Origin: an uncultured bacterium | GTDB taxonomy: Bacteria; Verrucomicrobiota; Lentisphaeria; Victivallales; Victivallaceae | Direction: 5' to 3' | Assembly: GCA_949286445.1 (NCBI GenBank) | Contig: CASECL010000264.1 | Location: 1-6,213, forward strand | Length of the DNA: 6,213 bases | Part shown: positions 4,177 through 6,213 of the stretch, in pieces | Layout of the letters: every line of letters starts with the position of its first letter | Numbering within the stretch: position 1 is the stretch's first letter | The notes under the pieces: model-generated | Told to the model about the DNA's origin: nothing | What the model saw: only the letters and a program-made list of their open reading frames with translations | Database searches by the model: none | Program-made: the position numbers and the translations under genes

Positions 4177-6213
4177 ATGTCTGATACTAAATACCATCTT
4201 ATTTTGACCAATGACCGTGCCAGTGATCTTAATGCCCCGGCAATAAATACTTATACCGGGCATACGGTATTCCCCTTCGGCGACCGGGAAACCGCCCGTT
4301 TTATCAACTATGGACGCCCGGATCAGCAGACCGCCGTCACAGAATACGGCACCGACCCGGCCAATGGCAGTTACGGTAAAAGAGTAAGTGAAACTGATTT
4401 TAACAATTCCTGGACCCGTTATGAATACGATTCTTACGGCAGAGTGACAAAAGAAATCACGCCTTTCGGCGATGCCGCAATTGACGCGCCGGAAAATTTA
4501 TGCCGGGTAACTGAATACTCCTACGCCATCCCCGGAGAAGATCCGGCAACTTCCGCCAACGATGACGACCGCTGGAGATGCCGTACCGTTAAAGTTCTGG
4601 GAGTTACCGTGGCACGGGAATTTGCCGATTATCCGGATAATCCGGAATGGCGTGGAGTACGGTATTACCGGCTGGAAAAACACCTTACCGCAGTACGTCC
4701 GGAAGCAGATTTCAATGCCACTGACAATCTGGTCCGGGTTACCGGATTTGACAGTGAAAACCGGATAATTTATCAGGAGGAAGCGGACGGGAAATATCAG
4801 AGTTACTGTTATTCCACTGATCCGGAAACCGGTGAAAAAGTTACTCTGGAAACCTCCGGTGTTGCCGGAGCTCTGGCCGAAATATACCGGATTGAAGAAA
4901 GAGAAAATGCCTCCGCCTCCCGTCTAACCCGGATAAAAACCATGCTTTCCGGCAATCTGGTGGTGGAAAATGAAACTGTAACTTATGATATTTTTCATCG
5001 CCCCCTGACGGAAAGCAATTTAACCGGAATTACCGTAAGAGAATATGACAATAACGGTCTTACCCGGGTTGCCGCGGCGGACGGCAGCGTTACCGAATAC
5101 GGTTATGACATTTACCGCCGGAAGGTATTTGAACGGATAAACGGAGTGGAAAAGCGTTACACTTATGATGCCAATGATAATATCATATCCCTCACCACCA
5201 TCGGACGGGAGGGCGGGAAACTGGAATATCGCTGGACCTACTCCGCTGAAGGCAAAGTGCTTTCCTTCACTGATGCCGGAGGCGCGGTAAATTATTACCG
5301 GTACGGCGCCGGGTGGGAAGAAACTGTTGATGCCGCAGGACATGTGGAGAGAAAAGAGTACTTCCGGGACGGTAATTTAAAAAGAATATTATCTGATGAC
5401 ATTGTCATTTTGCAAATGGAATACGGCGTGGAAGATGGTGAACTTTATGCCAGAGAATACCGTTCACCGGAAGAATGGACCTGCCGTTTCACTGACTTTG
5501 CCGGACGGGAATATAAGACTCTTTACAGCGACGGCTACACCATGGAAAGTGGTTTTGATCTTCAGGGGCGCGATGTGTCAACGGTGGATTCCTGCGGCAA
5601 TACCGTATTGCGCACTTATTCGGCGGAGACCGGTTTGCTGAACAGCGAAACGGTCAATGGCAGGCGTACCATTTACGCTTCCGGCTTCCGGAAAAAAACC
5701 GATCCGGCGGACGGAGCAGAAGTAATTGTAAGTTTCACCGAAACTTTTTCCGATGTTGGCAACGGGGTGAAAATTCCGCTTGAGTGCATTGAAAACCGTC
5801 TGGACGGCTTGAAGAGCTGGTCCATAATCAACGGAGTTGAAACTGTAACCTGGAAATCATTTATTCCGGATGAAAACGGGGAAAATACCGGGAAAATTAA
5901 AGAAATTATTCAAAATTCTGACGGTTCATGTTTGACAAATTTTTATAATGGTGCTAACTTGACCCTGGAGTTGACGGCGGACGGGACGGATACAGAATAT
6001 TTTTATGATGAATTTGACCGTCAATGTTCCGCAATTACCAAACAGGGGGAGAATACGGTGATTACAACCTATACCAATGATGCCATGGGTAGAATTACCT
6101 CCGTTACCCGGACTGCGGGAACGGTATCCCGCCGTATTGTCAACGCTTACGATCAACGGGGAAATCTGAAATCTGTCATGGAGTCAGATGGCAGTGTAAT
6201 TCATTATACAAGA
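4177..6213 (+). CDS. RHS/YD-repeat protein, 5' part (C-terminus beyond window)
   Basis: 679 residues are visible and the frame is open at the right edge. YD-type repeats run through most of it: YEYDSYGRVTK (82-92), REYDNNGL (288-295), YGYDIYRRK (308-316), YTYDANDN (328-335), WTYSAEGKVLSFTD (353-366), FTDFAGREY (438-446), GFDLQGRD (459-466), YFYDEFDRQ (608-616), YTNDAMGRITSVT (632-644) and AYDQRGNLKSV (657-667). The strongest block is 288-377. RHS proteins fold these repeats into a beta-cage shell that encloses a C-terminal payload, often a toxin, or form large surface proteins. The N-terminus starts almost directly in repeat-like sequence, with no signal peptide, PAAR domain or transmembrane region, so the usual type VI delivery modules are not in this chain. 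Several repeats are degenerate (for instance 93-280). The region that would carry the conserved core end, cleavage motif and payload is not in the window, so toxin function cannot be claimed. Likely same operon as the cysteine-rich gene. Confidence 0.92.
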   Translation, partial: MSDTKYHLILTNDRASDLNAPAINTYTGHTVFPFGDRETARFINYGRPDQQTAVTEYGTDPANGSYGKRVSETDFNNSWTRYEYDSYGRVTKEITPFGDAAIDAPENLCRVTEYSYAIPGEDPATSANDDDRWRCRTVKVLGVTVAREFADYPDNPEWRGVRYYRLEKHLTAVRPEADFNATDNLVRVTGFDSENRIIYQEEADGKYQSYCYSTDPETGEKVTLETSGVAGALAEIYRIEERENASASRLTRIKTMLSGNLVVENETVTYDIFHRPLTESNLTGITVREYDNNGLTRVAAADGSVTEYGYDIYRRKVFERINGVEKRYTYDANDNIISLTTIGREGGKLEYRWTYSAEGKVLSFTDAGGAVNYYRYGAGWEETVDAAGHVERKEYFRDGNLKRILSDDIVILQMEYGVEDGELYAREYRSPEEWTCRFTDFAGREYKTLYSDGYTMESGFDLQGRDVSTVDSCGNTVLRTYSAETGLLNSETVNGRRTIYASGFRKKTDPADGAEVIVSFTETFSDVGNGVKIPLECIENRLDGLKSWSIINGVETVTWKSFIPDENGENTGKIKEIIQNSDGSCLTNFYNGANLTLELTADGTDTEYFYDEFDRQCSAITKQGENTVITTYTNDAMGRITSVTRTAGTVSRRIVNAYDQRGNLKSVMESDGSVIHYTR

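Noticed and set aside
5020..5343. 107-codon minus-strand frame within the RHS gene
   Set aside because: Antisense to clear YD repeats; the open frame reflects repeat codon composition.
1..6213. CRISPR array, tRNA, rRNA or insertion sequence
   Set aside because: No regularly spaced direct repeats, no tRNA-like cloverleaf or rRNA sequence, and no transposase-like frame were seen on either strand by eye.

Overview
The window carries four protein-coding genes, two on the minus strand and two on the plus strand, arranged around a divergent control region. Gene content and style (a secreted lyase-like enzyme with a stalk-type N-terminus, a very large YD-repeat protein, Gram-negative Shine-Dalgarno sites, mid-range GC with AT-rich intergenic DNA) suggest a bacterium of the PVC superphylum, perhaps a Lentisphaerae/Victivallales relative. 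That is inference from style only; there is no rRNA or marker gene to confirm it.

Region by region: 1-1497 (minus) is the first 499 codons of an exported protein whose second half looks like the start of a heparinase II/III or alginate-lyase type alpha/alpha-barrel enzyme. It runs off the left edge. 1498-1822 is a 325-base gap that holds its ribosome site, two candidate promoters, a palindromic operator-like site sitting where transcription should begin, an inverted second copy of that site, a perfect 16-bp palindrome, and the intrinsic terminator of the next gene. 1823-2200 (minus) is a small protein with CxC and CxxC motifs that I cannot name. 2201-2454 is the divergent control region between that gene and the plus-strand pair; it holds a perfect 17-bp palindrome and a 13-bp-arm inverted repeat overlapping a TTGACA box. 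2455-4137 (plus) encodes an unusual cysteine-rich, apparently cytosolic protein of 560 residues with an internal duplication of cysteine spacing. Only 39 bases later, 4177-6213 (plus) begins an RHS/YD-repeat protein, open at the right edge after 679 residues.

The two plus-strand genes are very probably one operon. Neither shows a signal peptide, and no VgrG, PAAR or Tc-toxin component is visible, so the cysteine-rich protein is a candidate dedicated partner (scaffold, chaperone or surface factor) of the RHS protein. The small CxC/CxxC protein shares the intergenic control region and could be co-regulated. The lyase-like gene is separated from the rest by a terminator and its own promoter region, and is probably an independent polysaccharide-use gene.
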